DNA of 54,092 bases from Alistipes sp. Its GTDB lineage: Bacteria; Bacteroidota; Bacteroidia; Bacteroidales; Rikenellaceae. Each line of letters starts with the position of its first letter. Position 1 is the first letter of the stretch. The stretch covers positions 1 through 54,092 of the forward strand of contig JAFQRH010000003.1 of the NCBI GenBank assembly GCA_017410165.1, read 5' to 3'. Below the pieces are notes generated by a model. It had not been told where the DNA came from. It made no database searches and saw only the letters and a list, made by a program, of their open reading frames with translations. Position numbers and translations under genes: made by a program. Below are positions 33,706 to 42,988 of this stretch, one piece after another.

Positions 33706-35723
33706 TACAACCAACCGTTTTCGGTCGCCGTGCGACGCACCGTGATATTGAACGCGTGCTGCTCGCCGTTGCTCGCCTTGATGAGAGCCGACGTTGAGCC
33801 GCTGCTCAAACCCTCGAACAACAACTTCGCGCCACTCTTCGTGCAACGTGCCACATCGCCATCTGCAATCGACACCTCGTAGGTAAGCGACTCACCCTGC
33901 TCGAAGTAGCGCGACGGAGCGACTGCTACTTCGGCACCCTCCGAAATGTAGAGATTCGGGAAGTGCATCCGAGAGCCCGCACCTGCGATTGCCTCCAAGA
34001 ATGCCGCAGCATTAATCTGACCCGAGCCCATTCCGCCACGATAATCAGCCAAGTTAATCTGCATCGGTTGAATCGGGCCTATATCAACCACATATCGGCG
34101 ATAATCCTTCTTACCCACGCAATACTCGTCAATCGGCGTTGCTGTATCGACGAGCAGTTGTTGCAACTCGGTCGCCTTGAAGTGACGACGCAACTGCGCC
34201 GCATAACTTACGCCGAGCGCAACTACGCCCGAGACGTGCGGACACGCCATCGACGTACCCTCCATATATCCGTAACCACTCTCGGCGATATGGAATGGCA
34301 GTGTCGAAAGTATGCAACCAACCTCGCCGTAGGCGTGCTCGTCATCAACATAGTCGTAATAGTAGTCCTGATCGCCACCAGGGGCCGAAACTGTCGTACC
34401 CGTACCATAGTTGGTATATACGGCAGGTGTAAAGTCGGCCGCCGTAGCAGCAACCGAGACATACTCCTCCGCTGCACCCGGATAGCCCGCAGCCGCCGCA
34501 CTCTCGTTACCGCCAGCAAAGACCGCAATACCACCCTCGATAGCACCATTTGGCGAGCCGGCATTGTGCGTAAAGTACTCCAACGCCTCGCGTTCGAGTG
34601 GCGAGCCGGCAATCCACTCCTCCTTCGAGCCGAAGCCCGCCGCGCCCCAATCATAGACATTGGCACAAGGCGACACGTAACCCCAACTACATTGCAGGAC
34701 AACCGCACCGTTATCGGCGGCGTACTTTATGGCTCGCACCGTCGAGAGGATGCTCGTCGCAACGTTTCCGGAGAAGATTTGGCAGGTCATAATCCGCACA
34801 CCGCTCTCTGCCGAGCCATCACCTCCGGCAATCGAACTGACACCAATGCCGTTATTATTCACAGCCGCAATCACGCCCGCAACGTGCGTTCCGTGCCCCG
34901 AATCATAAACATCGTTCGAGACTATCACACCCGAATCGTGAACAAAATTGTAACCGTACTTATCGCCGGCATAGCCATTTCCGTCTGCATCCACATCCGA
35001 ACGCAGCGTCTCGCCCTCGTTTATCCACAGATTGGCAACCAAGTCGGGATGCTCGACAAAGATACCCTCGTCCAGCACCGCGACAATCACGCTGCCATCG
35101 CCCGTCGAACGCTCCCACGCTTGCTCGCACTGCACGTCGGCATCCTTGACCGACTTCACAACGCCATCCTTGCAGAATTGCTCGCCGCTATTTATCAGAT
35201 TCCACTGCGCCGGAAGCAGAGGGTCGGACATCGCCGTACGTGTTGTCGAGGCGGTTGCCCGCGCCAACTTCTCTGCCGCAAGAGGCACAGCACGCGACGT
35301 ATAGGCACGTTTGATTGTACGATTCACATCGACCTTCTGCACCTCGCCCAGACGCGCAAAGCGTCGAGCGACATCCTCGACCGGCGTCTGCGAAGCGTCG
35401 AAACGCACTACATACCACAGATGCAGACCACTCTCGATGGTGCGCTCCTCGGCACGCTCGTCCACCGGAAACACTCTCTGCACCGAGTAGGCATTGATTG
35501 CCTCCAACACCTCATCGACACTCACCGCGCCGCAACGCGTCACACGCGCGCCCTCTGCCGAAGCCGCCTCGACCATCGAAGCCACCTCCGGCGAGAACTT
35601 CACAAGCAGTTCGTCCTGCGCATACGGGCGAACGTCGTCCGTATCGAGCGTCTGCTCGAACGACTTGCTACACGAGCATAAAATCGCCACGCAAGTAAAT
35701 ATACATATAAATCTATTCTTCAT
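33705..35723 (-). CDS. Surface subtilisin-like serine protease (S8 family) lipoprotein
   Basis: 672 residues with a lipoprotein signal (CVAILCSC). A propeptide-like region (about 30-140) precedes the peptidase domain. The catalytic triad is complete: Asp218 in VIVAVLDEGI (Glu at the place where Ser or Thr is usual), His277 in SGHGTHVAGVIA, Ser491 in EGTSMACPHVSG; Asn406 in FAGGNE fits the oxyanion residue. A beta domain of about 90 residues follows (580-672). The enzyme should cut proteins at the cell surface or in the periplasm. It overlaps the 543-residue LRR gene by 11 nt and the DUF1573 gene by 1 nt, so it belongs to the SusCD operon. That is the main reason to see the locus as a peptide-uptake system. 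Confidence 0.92.
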   Translation of the reverse strand: MKNRFICIFTCVAILCSCSKSFEQTLDTDDVRPYAQDELLVKFSPEVASMVEAASAEGARVTRCGAVSVDEVLEAINAYSVQRVFPVDERAEERTIESGLHLWYVVRFDASQTPVEDVARRFARLGEVQKVDVNRTIKRAYTSRAVPLAAEKLARATASTTRTAMSDPLLPAQWNLINSGEQFCKDGVVKSVKDADVQCEQAWERSTGDGSVIVAVLDEGIFVEHPDLVANLWINEGETLRSDVDADGNGYAGDKYGYNFVHDSGVIVSNDVYDSGHGTHVAGVIAAVNNNGIGVSSIAGGDGSAESGVRIMTCQIFSGNVATSILSTVRAIKYAADNGAVVLQCSWGYVSPCANVYDWGAAGFGSKEEWIAGSPLEREALEYFTHNAGSPNGAIEGGIAVFAGGNESAAAAGYPGAAEEYVSVAATAADFTPAVYTNYGTGTTVSAPGGDQDYYYDYVDDEHAYGEVGCILSTLPFHIAESGYGYMEGTSMACPHVSGVVALGVSYAAQLRRHFKATELQQLLVDTATPIDEYCVGKKDYRRYVVDIGPIQPMQINLADYRGGMGSGQINAAAFLEAIAGAGSRMHFPNLYISEGAEVAVAPSRYFEQGESLTYEVSIADGDVARCTKSGAKLLFEGLSSGSTSALIKASNGEQHAFNITVRRTATENGWL

Positions 35724-37344
35724 CTCCGGTCGGTTTTGTCTTCGTTACATATTCCTTATAGTAGTAGTCCATATTTGCCGGCTCGTTGTCGAACACCGCC
35801 TTTGTTCCGTTCGCGGCACGGCCCTCCTGTGGGAAGACCAAACTATACGGAATCCAACGGTCGAGCGACGGATGGTAGAGCAACCAATCGGGCAACTTGC
35901 CGTAGAATCGGTTGTGGTTTATCGAGAAACGCTTGGTCGAAGGCATAACCTTCTTTATGCGACGATCGACCAAAATCTGCGGCAGCGAATCAACCGCATC
36001 AATCTCCGCCTGCGTATAGTACGGCACCGAGTCGTCATCCTCGAATGTCGGCAACTCGCCTTGCAGATAGTTCACCGACAGAATCAGCGTATCCAAATCC
36101 CACTTTATAAGGTCGGTCGGCAGCCCCGGCTCGTCCATAAAGCCACCCAAATCCGTGCGTACCGAGTTGCTCAAATCCGATACGACACTACGTTGGTTGG
36201 CGTTCAGAATAAGCGTACGCAACGCCGGGAAGTTCTCTTTGGTCAGCACATCCGGCACCGTCTGGAAGTTGTTCGAACAGATGTTCAGATGTTCGAGATT
36301 TTTGAGTCGCGCGAAACTCTTCGGCAGTGACACAAGACCGTAACTGCCTAACGTAAGGCGTTTGAGTTGTGTGAGTTCCGAGATATCGTCACCCAAATCC
36401 AAGCTCAAAAGGAAGGTATTGGTATTACCGAAGAAGTACAACTCCTCGGCTGCCGTCAGGTATCGCACCTCAAACGGCAGCGGCTCCTTGATATTGAAGA
36501 AGTAGAACTCGGCTTTGCGAACACGACCGACCTTCTCCGGCGTACAACCCTCCATACTCTCGTCCCACAGCACCACATTATCCCACATATTCATCGACTG
36601 CGAAGCATCCCACGAAACCATCGTCTGCAACGTACGCGAAATTGACAACAGCGCCACCGAGTCACCGGCACGCGTGTCGGGCACTATCGGCTCGGCCGCC
36701 TGTTGCACGACCGAGAGTTGATCGGCGTGCGAAAGCTCAACGCTCGTCTTTGGCAGGAACTTCACCTGCGCCAATCGCTCGCGGGCCGTCGTATTGATAT
36801 CCCACTTGAAGCGAACGGTCGTCTGGCGAGGACGCGCACCGCGATTGAGGTCGAGCGTATGGCGTTCGGCACTGAGCCAACCCGCATTATCCGGTACATC
36901 GACCGTAAAATCGACATTCGTACGCACTGCGACATCGAAATATCGCTCATCGACACGTTTGTAGTTGGCAATCTCCACCTCGGGCGAGAGCACCTCTATC
37001 GCATAATCGAAACCCTTTTGCGAGATGACAATCTCCTTCTCCTCCCACGTTGCGAGGTTTTGGATGCGCACCACACCACGACGAGGCGCGGTCGTAAGCG
37101 CCGAGTCGATGATGAATTGACACTCGGTCGTACCTCGTCCGTTAGCAGGCGACACCGTAATCCACGCATTATCGGTCGATGCAATCCAACGCTCGGTGGA
37201 GGTGATGCTGCGAGTAATCACTCCGCCGACCGCCTCAACGTCGAGCGCAATCGGCTCGGTCGAGAAGGTGTTATCCGTCGTATCCGTTTCGCAAGCGCAC
37301 AAGAGCGCAAACGCGGCAATAATCGTATATAGAATCTGTTTCAT
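35713..37344 (-). CDS. BACON and leucine-rich-repeat lipoprotein
   Basis: 543 residues with a lipoprotein signal (AFALLCAC). Two BACON-like domains come first, about 28-112 (TRSITSTERWIASTDNAWITV) and 115-220 (VRTNVDFTVDVPDNAGWLSAE). The LRR part (about 260-500) has classic units such as LKRLTLGSYGLVSLPKSFARL and LEHLNICSNNFQTVPDVL. It lies between the DUF4458/LRR gene (3 nt gap) and the protease (11-nt overlap). Proteins of this kind bind proteins or glycans at the surface; here a protein substrate is likely from the context. Confidence 0.82.
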   Translation of the reverse strand: MKQILYTIIAAFALLCACETDTTDNTFSTEPIALDVEAVGGVITRSITSTERWIASTDNAWITVSPANGRGTTECQFIIDSALTTAPRRGVVRIQNLATWEEKEIVISQKGFDYAIEVLSPEVEIANYKRVDERYFDVAVRTNVDFTVDVPDNAGWLSAERHTLDLNRGARPRQTTVRFKWDINTTARERLAQVKFLPKTSVELSHADQLSVVQQAAEPIVPDTRAGDSVALLSISRTLQTMVSWDASQSMNMWDNVVLWDESMEGCTPEKVGRVRKAEFYFFNIKEPLPFEVRYLTAAEELYFFGNTNTFLLSLDLGDDISELTQLKRLTLGSYGLVSLPKSFARLKNLEHLNICSNNFQTVPDVLTKENFPALRTLILNANQRSVVSDLSNSVRTDLGGFMDEPGLPTDLIKWDLDTLILSVNYLQGELPTFEDDDSVPYYTQAEIDAVDSLPQILVDRRIKKVMPSTKRFSINHNRFYGKLPDWLLYHPSLDRWIPYSLVFPQEGRAANGTKAVFDNEPANMDYYYKEYVTKTKPTGDEE

Positions 37345-37347
37345 ATC

Positions 37348-40002
37348 CTAATCAAGCATTGCATCACAGTTAAGAATCGTCTGCGTCTTGTCGTAGAGCA
37401 GAATGTATGCACCCACCTGCCAAGCGTAGCAGATATCCGACGCATCGAAAATGATGTTCGGATTGTCACTGATATCGAGGTAATAGATGAGTGTCGATAT
37501 CGTATCGTCAATCTTTCGCAGGTCATTCGAGCCGAGATACAGACCGCGCAGGCCTTTGTGGTTGAAGATACCCGTAGGCCACTCTCGCAAGCATCGCTCG
37601 CCCGACTCATTACGCTGGCTGCGGATGCCATAGACAGTCAGGTATGAACTATCCAGCGGCTCGAAAGGGAAGTGGCTGAACGAGTTGAACGACAACTCGA
37701 CACCGTACAGATACGGCAGATTGCCGGCGTGCATCTCCCACGGCAGCTCCTTTAATTTGTTGTACGACAGGTCAATCGAGGTTAAAAATGTCGAATTTTC
37801 ATACTCGAACGACCCCTTCGGTATCTCGTCGATGTTGCAGGCACGCAAAATGATGTACGCCACCGTCGAATTGCTCTTGGCCAACGCCGTCGGATACTTC
37901 GTGAGAAGCGGATTTTGTGCCAGCGTGAAGGTCTCGACCTTGATACCGCGATACGTGCCATCCTCCTCGCCCTCGAAGCCGTCAATGTCATTTCCCGAGA
38001 AATCGACCGACGTCAGAGTTGACGAACTCTTTGCCGAGAAGATGTTCGGCACCTTCTTCAAGCGATTGTAGCGCACCGAGAAGGCCTCTGAATCGGCATA
38101 GCCACAGAAGTAACCCTCTTCGTCAGCAGGCAGACCTTCGAGCAGATTGTTATCGAGGTAGAGTTGTACGGGCGAGACACTCTTGCCCAGCGGCACAACC
38201 TTCGAGATGCGGTTGTAGGCCAAATCGAGCAGCGAAATCTTCGTCATATTGCGGAACGATGCCGGCAACTCCTCCAACATATTCTGTCGCGCGTAGAGAA
38301 TCTGAATCTTCTCGCGCGATGCACCATTTGCAATAGCATCCAGACCGGCGTATATCTCCTCGGAGCTCCACTGTGCGTTGTTCGATATGTTTATCGAAAT
38401 GAGCTCCGGCATTTGGGCAATCTGCGTCGGGAAGCGCTTCAATCGCGGACAGTTATAAATCTCCAAATCGGTACACGACGAGAGCAACGCAAGCTCCTCG
38501 GGCAGCGACTCGACTGCACTGTTGGCGATAAAGAGGTATTGCAGATTCGTCAGGCGACCAATCTCCGCCGGCAACGACTTCAAACCGTTGCACAGCGTGC
38601 CGTGGTTGGTATCCATCTTGACGATTTGGTGTTGCGCACCACTCTTGCGGTCGATTATGTTCGCCTCGCTCATCGTCTCGTAGAGCGAGGTTGCCGCAAT
38701 GTGGATATTATTCTCCGCCAGAGCGCGAGCGCACGGCTCGCCAAACTGCGTGGCAGGGTGGATTGTGCGCAGATAGTGCTTATGGTCTTCGAGGCGCGTA
38801 CGCGTACGCTCGGAGAGCGTTCGATTGCCATCCAGCGTCGGGTCGAACGAAATCAGGTTCGTATCGTTATGCGAACCGAGATACAACTCGACCATCGCCG
38901 TCAGTTGTCCGATGGCCGGCGACATATCGCCACGGAAGGCGAAATCGCTGATATCAATCTTCGCCACACGACCGTTCGAGTGCAACTGCACACCCGGCTG
39001 GTCACCCCACAGGTCGGGGTCCTTATTGAAGTCCCAATTCGTGCCACGCTCGAAGTTCTCGCCCACGTAGTACCAATTCTCGCCATCCAAGCTCTTCCAA
39101 ATCTCGTACAGCGCGTAGTAATCCTTGATATATTCGTCGCTCTGGTAGAGCGTCACGCGCACATCCGCTTCGGTTGTCACATTGTCGGCAATCGAGAACT
39201 CGGACAACTTCGGCGACGAGTTGGTTTCAAGCAGATTCTTCGATTCGTCGAAGGTCTCGTACGACACCACGCGGTAGCGACCCGCAGGAAGCGACACGAG
39301 CGAGTCGCACTCGATGGACGAGGTGCGATAGCCCTCGGCATCGCTCTGACGGTTATCCTCGTCGAAGTGCAGCGAAAAGTCGGTCGGCAACTTCTCTATC
39401 TTGGTCGGAGAGGTAACGCTACCCGACGCAAGCAGACGGCCAACCGTGATACTCACGTATGCTATCTCGTCGAATGTATATTGGCGCGTAACGGCACGAG
39501 TCGGTGCCTCCGAGAAATCGGAGGCGTCCTTCGTGAGCGTAAAACGCACACTGCCTCGTGGCGTGACCTTCACCGTAATATCGTGCACGGTCAATCCGTC
39601 GGCAATCACCGAAAAGCGACTATCCTCAGCCGGCGCACCCGCATATAGGAGTTCGTCCGTCGTATCGTACAACGAGAATGCCACCAGACGATACTCGCCC
39701 GTCAGCAACTTCAACTTGTCGGAGCGCAATCCAAACTCGGCACTCGCAGCATCGGCGGCACTGAGCGTGAGCGTCTGCGCAATGGTCGTATCCTCGTAGC
39801 CGAGCGTCACCTTCACCTTGCACGCCTCTGCCAGATAGTCGAGCGTTCCCTTCAACGCACGCGAGTCGTAGGATTGCTCCTTATATAGTTTGAATTGTGC
39901 ATAACCGTAGTCGGGATTACGGTAGTCGGGCGTAGCATCCTTACTACATCCGACTGCCATAATCGCCCAAGCGACGGTAAGCAATCTTAAAAATCTCTTC
40001 AT
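37348..40002 (-). CDS. DUF4458-type leucine-rich-repeat lipoprotein
   Basis: 884 residues with a lipoprotein signal (AIMAVGC, Cys19). The N-terminal DUF4458-like part (about 25-300) starts PDYGYAQFKLYKEQSYDSRA and holds two similar beta domains (TGEYRLVAFSLYD / AGRYRVVSYETFD). A helix-rich bridge (KDYYALYEIWKSLDGENWYY) leads to LRRs from about 345 to the end (IGRLTNLQYLFIANSAVESL, ISLLDLAYNRISKVVPLG). It starts on the stop codon of the preceding gene (TAATG). It is a surface binding protein of the SusCD operon. The DUF4458 name is from memory. Confidence 0.8.
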   Translation of the reverse strand: MKRFLRLLTVAWAIMAVGCSKDATPDYRNPDYGYAQFKLYKEQSYDSRALKGTLDYLAEACKVKVTLGYEDTTIAQTLTLSAADAASAEFGLRSDKLKLLTGEYRLVAFSLYDTTDELLYAGAPAEDSRFSVIADGLTVHDITVKVTPRGSVRFTLTKDASDFSEAPTRAVTRQYTFDEIAYVSITVGRLLASGSVTSPTKIEKLPTDFSLHFDEDNRQSDAEGYRTSSIECDSLVSLPAGRYRVVSYETFDESKNLLETNSSPKLSEFSIADNVTTEADVRVTLYQSDEYIKDYYALYEIWKSLDGENWYYVGENFERGTNWDFNKDPDLWGDQPGVQLHSNGRVAKIDISDFAFRGDMSPAIGQLTAMVELYLGSHNDTNLISFDPTLDGNRTLSERTRTRLEDHKHYLRTIHPATQFGEPCARALAENNIHIAATSLYETMSEANIIDRKSGAQHQIVKMDTNHGTLCNGLKSLPAEIGRLTNLQYLFIANSAVESLPEELALLSSCTDLEIYNCPRLKRFPTQIAQMPELISINISNNAQWSSEEIYAGLDAIANGASREKIQILYARQNMLEELPASFRNMTKISLLDLAYNRISKVVPLGKSVSPVQLYLDNNLLEGLPADEEGYFCGYADSEAFSVRYNRLKKVPNIFSAKSSSTLTSVDFSGNDIDGFEGEEDGTYRGIKVETFTLAQNPLLTKYPTALAKSNSTVAYIILRACNIDEIPKGSFEYENSTFLTSIDLSYNKLKELPWEMHAGNLPYLYGVELSFNSFSHFPFEPLDSSYLTVYGIRSQRNESGERCLREWPTGIFNHKGLRGLYLGSNDLRKIDDTISTLIYYLDISDNPNIIFDASDICYAWQVGAYILLYDKTQTILNCDAMLD

Positions 40003-41996
40003 TATTTAGCAATATTGAGTGTACAAACCAGCACCAATGCACCATCGCCAAAGACAAGCGCACCGGTTTTGCCGTTACCCGTCTCGGCCGACATCATAAC
40101 CACCTGCGAATCGAAGCTGTACTCATACTTCAACCACGACTCGTCCGCCTGATTCACATAACTCCACGTCGGTGGCAGACCAACGAGCATCGACATATTC
40201 GGAGTTGCCGTCGTGAAGGTCAGATGATATACCTTCTCGCCATACGAAGCATATTTGGTGTAGAGGTCGCCCGAAGTGAGTTCGACGAGCGTCGAGTTCT
40301 GCTGTGCGGCATACTCCGGATAGTAGAAAGCGACATCGGCCGAAGTCGATGCAGCCGCCTCGTTATATCTGCAATAGATGAAGGCAAACACACCATCCGC
40401 GTCGTAGAATGCAACCGCACCCTCGTAGTCGCCCGTCAAGGCATTCTTCGACGCTGCGGCCGTCGGCTTGGTGACATCCATCAACACACGGACACGATTC
40501 GACTCTGCGCCGAACACCGACGTCGAAATCCACGCATCGTCGCCCGTAATCTCGACCAGCGCACCCTGCTCATTGAACGAGAAGCATTTAATCGCCGTAT
40601 AAGGACGTACGACATTCACATACCAATCCTCGTAGGCCCACTGCGAGGTGTAGAGCAAATCGTAACCGACACTCGCACCCGCAAACTCGCCAAACATCCA
40701 ATGCGACGCATCCAGACCGGCAATCGTCGTACCGAGAGCCGCCATTGTCTCCTCGCCGACAATCTCAATCGAACCGAGAGCCGCTGCCTGCTCGACGGTC
40801 GTCACCACGTACGGCAGATACTCCGCCGTAATCTCGCCATTTACGGCGATGCGGTCGATATCCTCCGTTGCCACCGCCTGCGGCATAACGAGCACCGTTG
40901 CCTTACGCACAGCACCCTCGTTTTGCTTGGCTACAACCGACAGCGTGCGCGACTGAATCACCGCCGCATTGTTTGCATCCCACTCGGCATACGTGAGCGT
41001 CAGCCACTCGGGGTTGAGCGTCGGCTGAACAAGACCTGCCGTCTCGACAAACTCCACAGCGCACACCTTCGAGCCGTTAATGGCCGTCACCGTAGCATTT
41101 ACGCCACCCTCGACATACTCGCCAACCATCGTATTGTAAATCTCGCCCTTGTAGTTGAAAGCGGTCTGCTCGGTGAAGCCCTCGACCATAAATATATCCG
41201 TAGCAGAAGGAATCGAGACATTGAGCGTCGCAACCACTTTGTCGGTCACAACAGCATCCACAAACGATAGCGTCGCCGTGCTACGCTCCAACGGATACTT
41301 TGTCTCGTTGCCCTTAATCCACAGCTCGGTTACGCCTGCCGTACCGCCCGAAATCGGGGCGATCCACTCCGGCGCACCATCAATAACCCAATTGAAATTG
41401 CTCTCGACCTTCACACGTATCGAGTAGAGCCCCATCTCCATCGGCCAAATCATAGCAACGCCCTCCGTGCCGACCGTCGTCGAGTTGTATGCGTAGGTCA
41501 AATCGCCCTCCGCAGCGTAACCAAAGGCACCATCCTCGACCACCACCGAGTAGATTTTCAGTTCGCGCTCCTTACGAGTGAGCGTCAGCGTCGCAATGCT
41601 CTTCGTCTCGCCCTGCATCGTCATCTGCACATCGCAAACGTGGTCCTCGTCGAAATCCTCGACAGCCGAGACCGCAATCACAATCGTATGCTCGCCCGCC
41701 TCGCCACGCTTCTTATAGACGAGATTCTCGCCATCCTTAATCTGGAAGTAGGAAGCCGTTGCCTCCGGAACGGTCACCTCCCACGCCACGTTAGGCGCGA
41801 TGGAGAGCGTATATTCGCTACCGGCTACGACATCAGCCGTCACCGGTGTCGGAAATTCTGGAACAACAACCTGTGGCTCGTCACCGCTACCGCCATCGCC
41901 ATTATCGTCGCCACCACCAATCGGGTCTTTCTCGCACGCTGCAAAGAGCACGCTCACTGCAAGCGCGAGGCCTGCCAATCGAAACAAGTTTTTCAT
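40002..41996 (-). CDS. BACON/Ig-type surface lipoprotein (DUF5003-like)
   Basis: 664 residues with a lipoprotein signal (VSVLFAAC, Cys21). A Gly/Asp-rich spacer (GGGDDNGDGGSGDEPQ) leads to a beta domain (about 45-140, SIAPNVAWEVTVPEATASYF), then a series of beta-sandwich units with the BACON-like 'W-x-I' pattern (ESNFNWVIDGAPEWIAPIS), and a C-terminal domain (about 490-664). I place it near DUF5003 from memory of similar operons, without certainty. It starts 81 nt after the DUF4984-like gene, the longest internal gap of the operon, and shares its stop codon base with the next start. Confidence 0.7.
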   Translation of the reverse strand: MKNLFRLAGLALAVSVLFAACEKDPIGGGDDNGDGGSGDEPQVVVPEFPTPVTADVVAGSEYTLSIAPNVAWEVTVPEATASYFQIKDGENLVYKKRGEAGEHTIVIAVSAVEDFDEDHVCDVQMTMQGETKSIATLTLTRKERELKIYSVVVEDGAFGYAAEGDLTYAYNSTTVGTEGVAMIWPMEMGLYSIRVKVESNFNWVIDGAPEWIAPISGGTAGVTELWIKGNETKYPLERSTATLSFVDAVVTDKVVATLNVSIPSATDIFMVEGFTEQTAFNYKGEIYNTMVGEYVEGGVNATVTAINGSKVCAVEFVETAGLVQPTLNPEWLTLTYAEWDANNAAVIQSRTLSVVAKQNEGAVRKATVLVMPQAVATEDIDRIAVNGEITAEYLPYVVTTVEQAAALGSIEIVGEETMAALGTTIAGLDASHWMFGEFAGASVGYDLLYTSQWAYEDWYVNVVRPYTAIKCFSFNEQGALVEITGDDAWISTSVFGAESNRVRVLMDVTKPTAAASKNALTGDYEGAVAFYDADGVFAFIYCRYNEAAASTSADVAFYYPEYAAQQNSTLVELTSGDLYTKYASYGEKVYHLTFTTATPNMSMLVGLPPTWSYVNQADESWLKYEYSFDSQVVMMSAETGNGKTGALVFGDGALVLVCTLNIAK

Positions 41997-42077
41997 ATCT
42001 TTTACGTTTTATTTTGTTTTTTCGCTGTAAATCGTCATCTCTTATATTCGCCCCCAACGGACATCGTCGCTCGCCCG

Positions 42078-42983
42078 CTAAAAGCCCTCGCGTTTCAAAC
42101 GCTCTGCCTCCTCGTCCGAAATCCACTCCAAGACGTTGTAGTAGTGGCCCACCGTGCCAACCATCTCGCCCAAATCCTCGACATAGACGTGCAACCACAG
42201 CACCGCAAATCGCTGGCAGGAGTTGAAATACGACTCATAGTAAGGGCTATCGTCGCACAGGATGTGGTTGTCGCCCAGAATTTGACCAAATACCGACGCC
42301 TCGTCACTTACGACTTGGTCGGCATCCATCGTTATCTTCGGCTCGGCCACGCGCTCGCCGTGCAGACGCAGCGTGATGTCGTAACCGTCGAAGAAGCAGT
42401 TGCGGATGATAATCATATCCGGCTCGGTCGGGTGCGGATCGCACTTCACAACTCTCTGATACGACGCATTTTCGCCCGGATAGTCGCGCAAGAAGAGCGA
42501 CGAGAGGACAGCATAACCCGTAAAGGAGTTGCGGTCGAACGGACAACCCTTATACATCACAACCTTCGTGCGGTCGGAGTCCTTGTACAAATCCCACTTC
42601 AACTGCTCGGACATAACCAATCGCAACACAAAGCCGAGCGAATCGGTCGGCTCGATATTATCGTACAAGCCCTCGACCTCGACCGCCGTAGCGAGTTCGC
42701 CGGCAGGAATCGTCACCGTATTCGAGCGCAAGCGGTAGTGTCTGCCCTCGATGGCGTTGCTACCCTCATCGACCACCTCAACACCAAACGTACGGTCGTA
42801 CGAGCGTGCTACGGTCGAGGAGATTGGCACCTCGAAGCAGTTGTTGCCACTCTCCACCACGTTGGTCGAGAGCGAGTCGGCGAACATCACATACTCCGCA
42901 TCAGAGTAGGTCGTGTAACGCTCGTTGCACGCCACCGCAGCGAGCAGAGCCACCATACAATATAATATATATAATCTCTTCAT
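42078..42983 (-). CDS. SusCD-associated lipoprotein (DUF4843/DUF4984-like)
   Basis: 301 residues with a lipoprotein signal (VALLAAVAC, Cys19). The N-terminal half is a Calx-beta-like sandwich (VPISSTVARSYDRTFGVEVVD, YRLRSNTVTIPAGELATAVE), as in DUF4843. The C-terminal half (about 170-301) has FFDGYDITLRLHGERVAEP, VFGQILGDNHIL and VLEWISDEEAERLKREG, which I associate with DUF4984. Genes of this kind usually follow SusD in Bacteroides peptide or glycan loci. It starts 5 nt after susD. Confidence 0.72.
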   Translation of the reverse strand: MKRLYILYCMVALLAAVACNERYTTYSDAEYVMFADSLSTNVVESGNNCFEVPISSTVARSYDRTFGVEVVDEGSNAIEGRHYRLRSNTVTIPAGELATAVEVEGLYDNIEPTDSLGFVLRLVMSEQLKWDLYKDSDRTKVVMYKGCPFDRNSFTGYAVLSSLFLRDYPGENASYQRVVKCDPHPTEPDMIIIRNCFFDGYDITLRLHGERVAEPKITMDADQVVSDEASVFGQILGDNHILCDDSPYYESYFNSCQRFAVLWLHVYVEDLGEMVGTVGHYYNVLEWISDEEAERLKREGF

Positions 42984-42988
42984 ACTCT

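Noticed and set aside
33963..35681. 572-codon plus-strand ORF over the protease gene
   Set aside because: Antisense shadow of the S8 protease, low-complexity Arg/Ile/His composition, no recognisable motif.
38164..39648. 494-codon plus-strand ORF over the DUF4458/LRR gene
   Set aside because: Antisense shadow; the minus-strand reading has a lipoprotein signal and LRRs.
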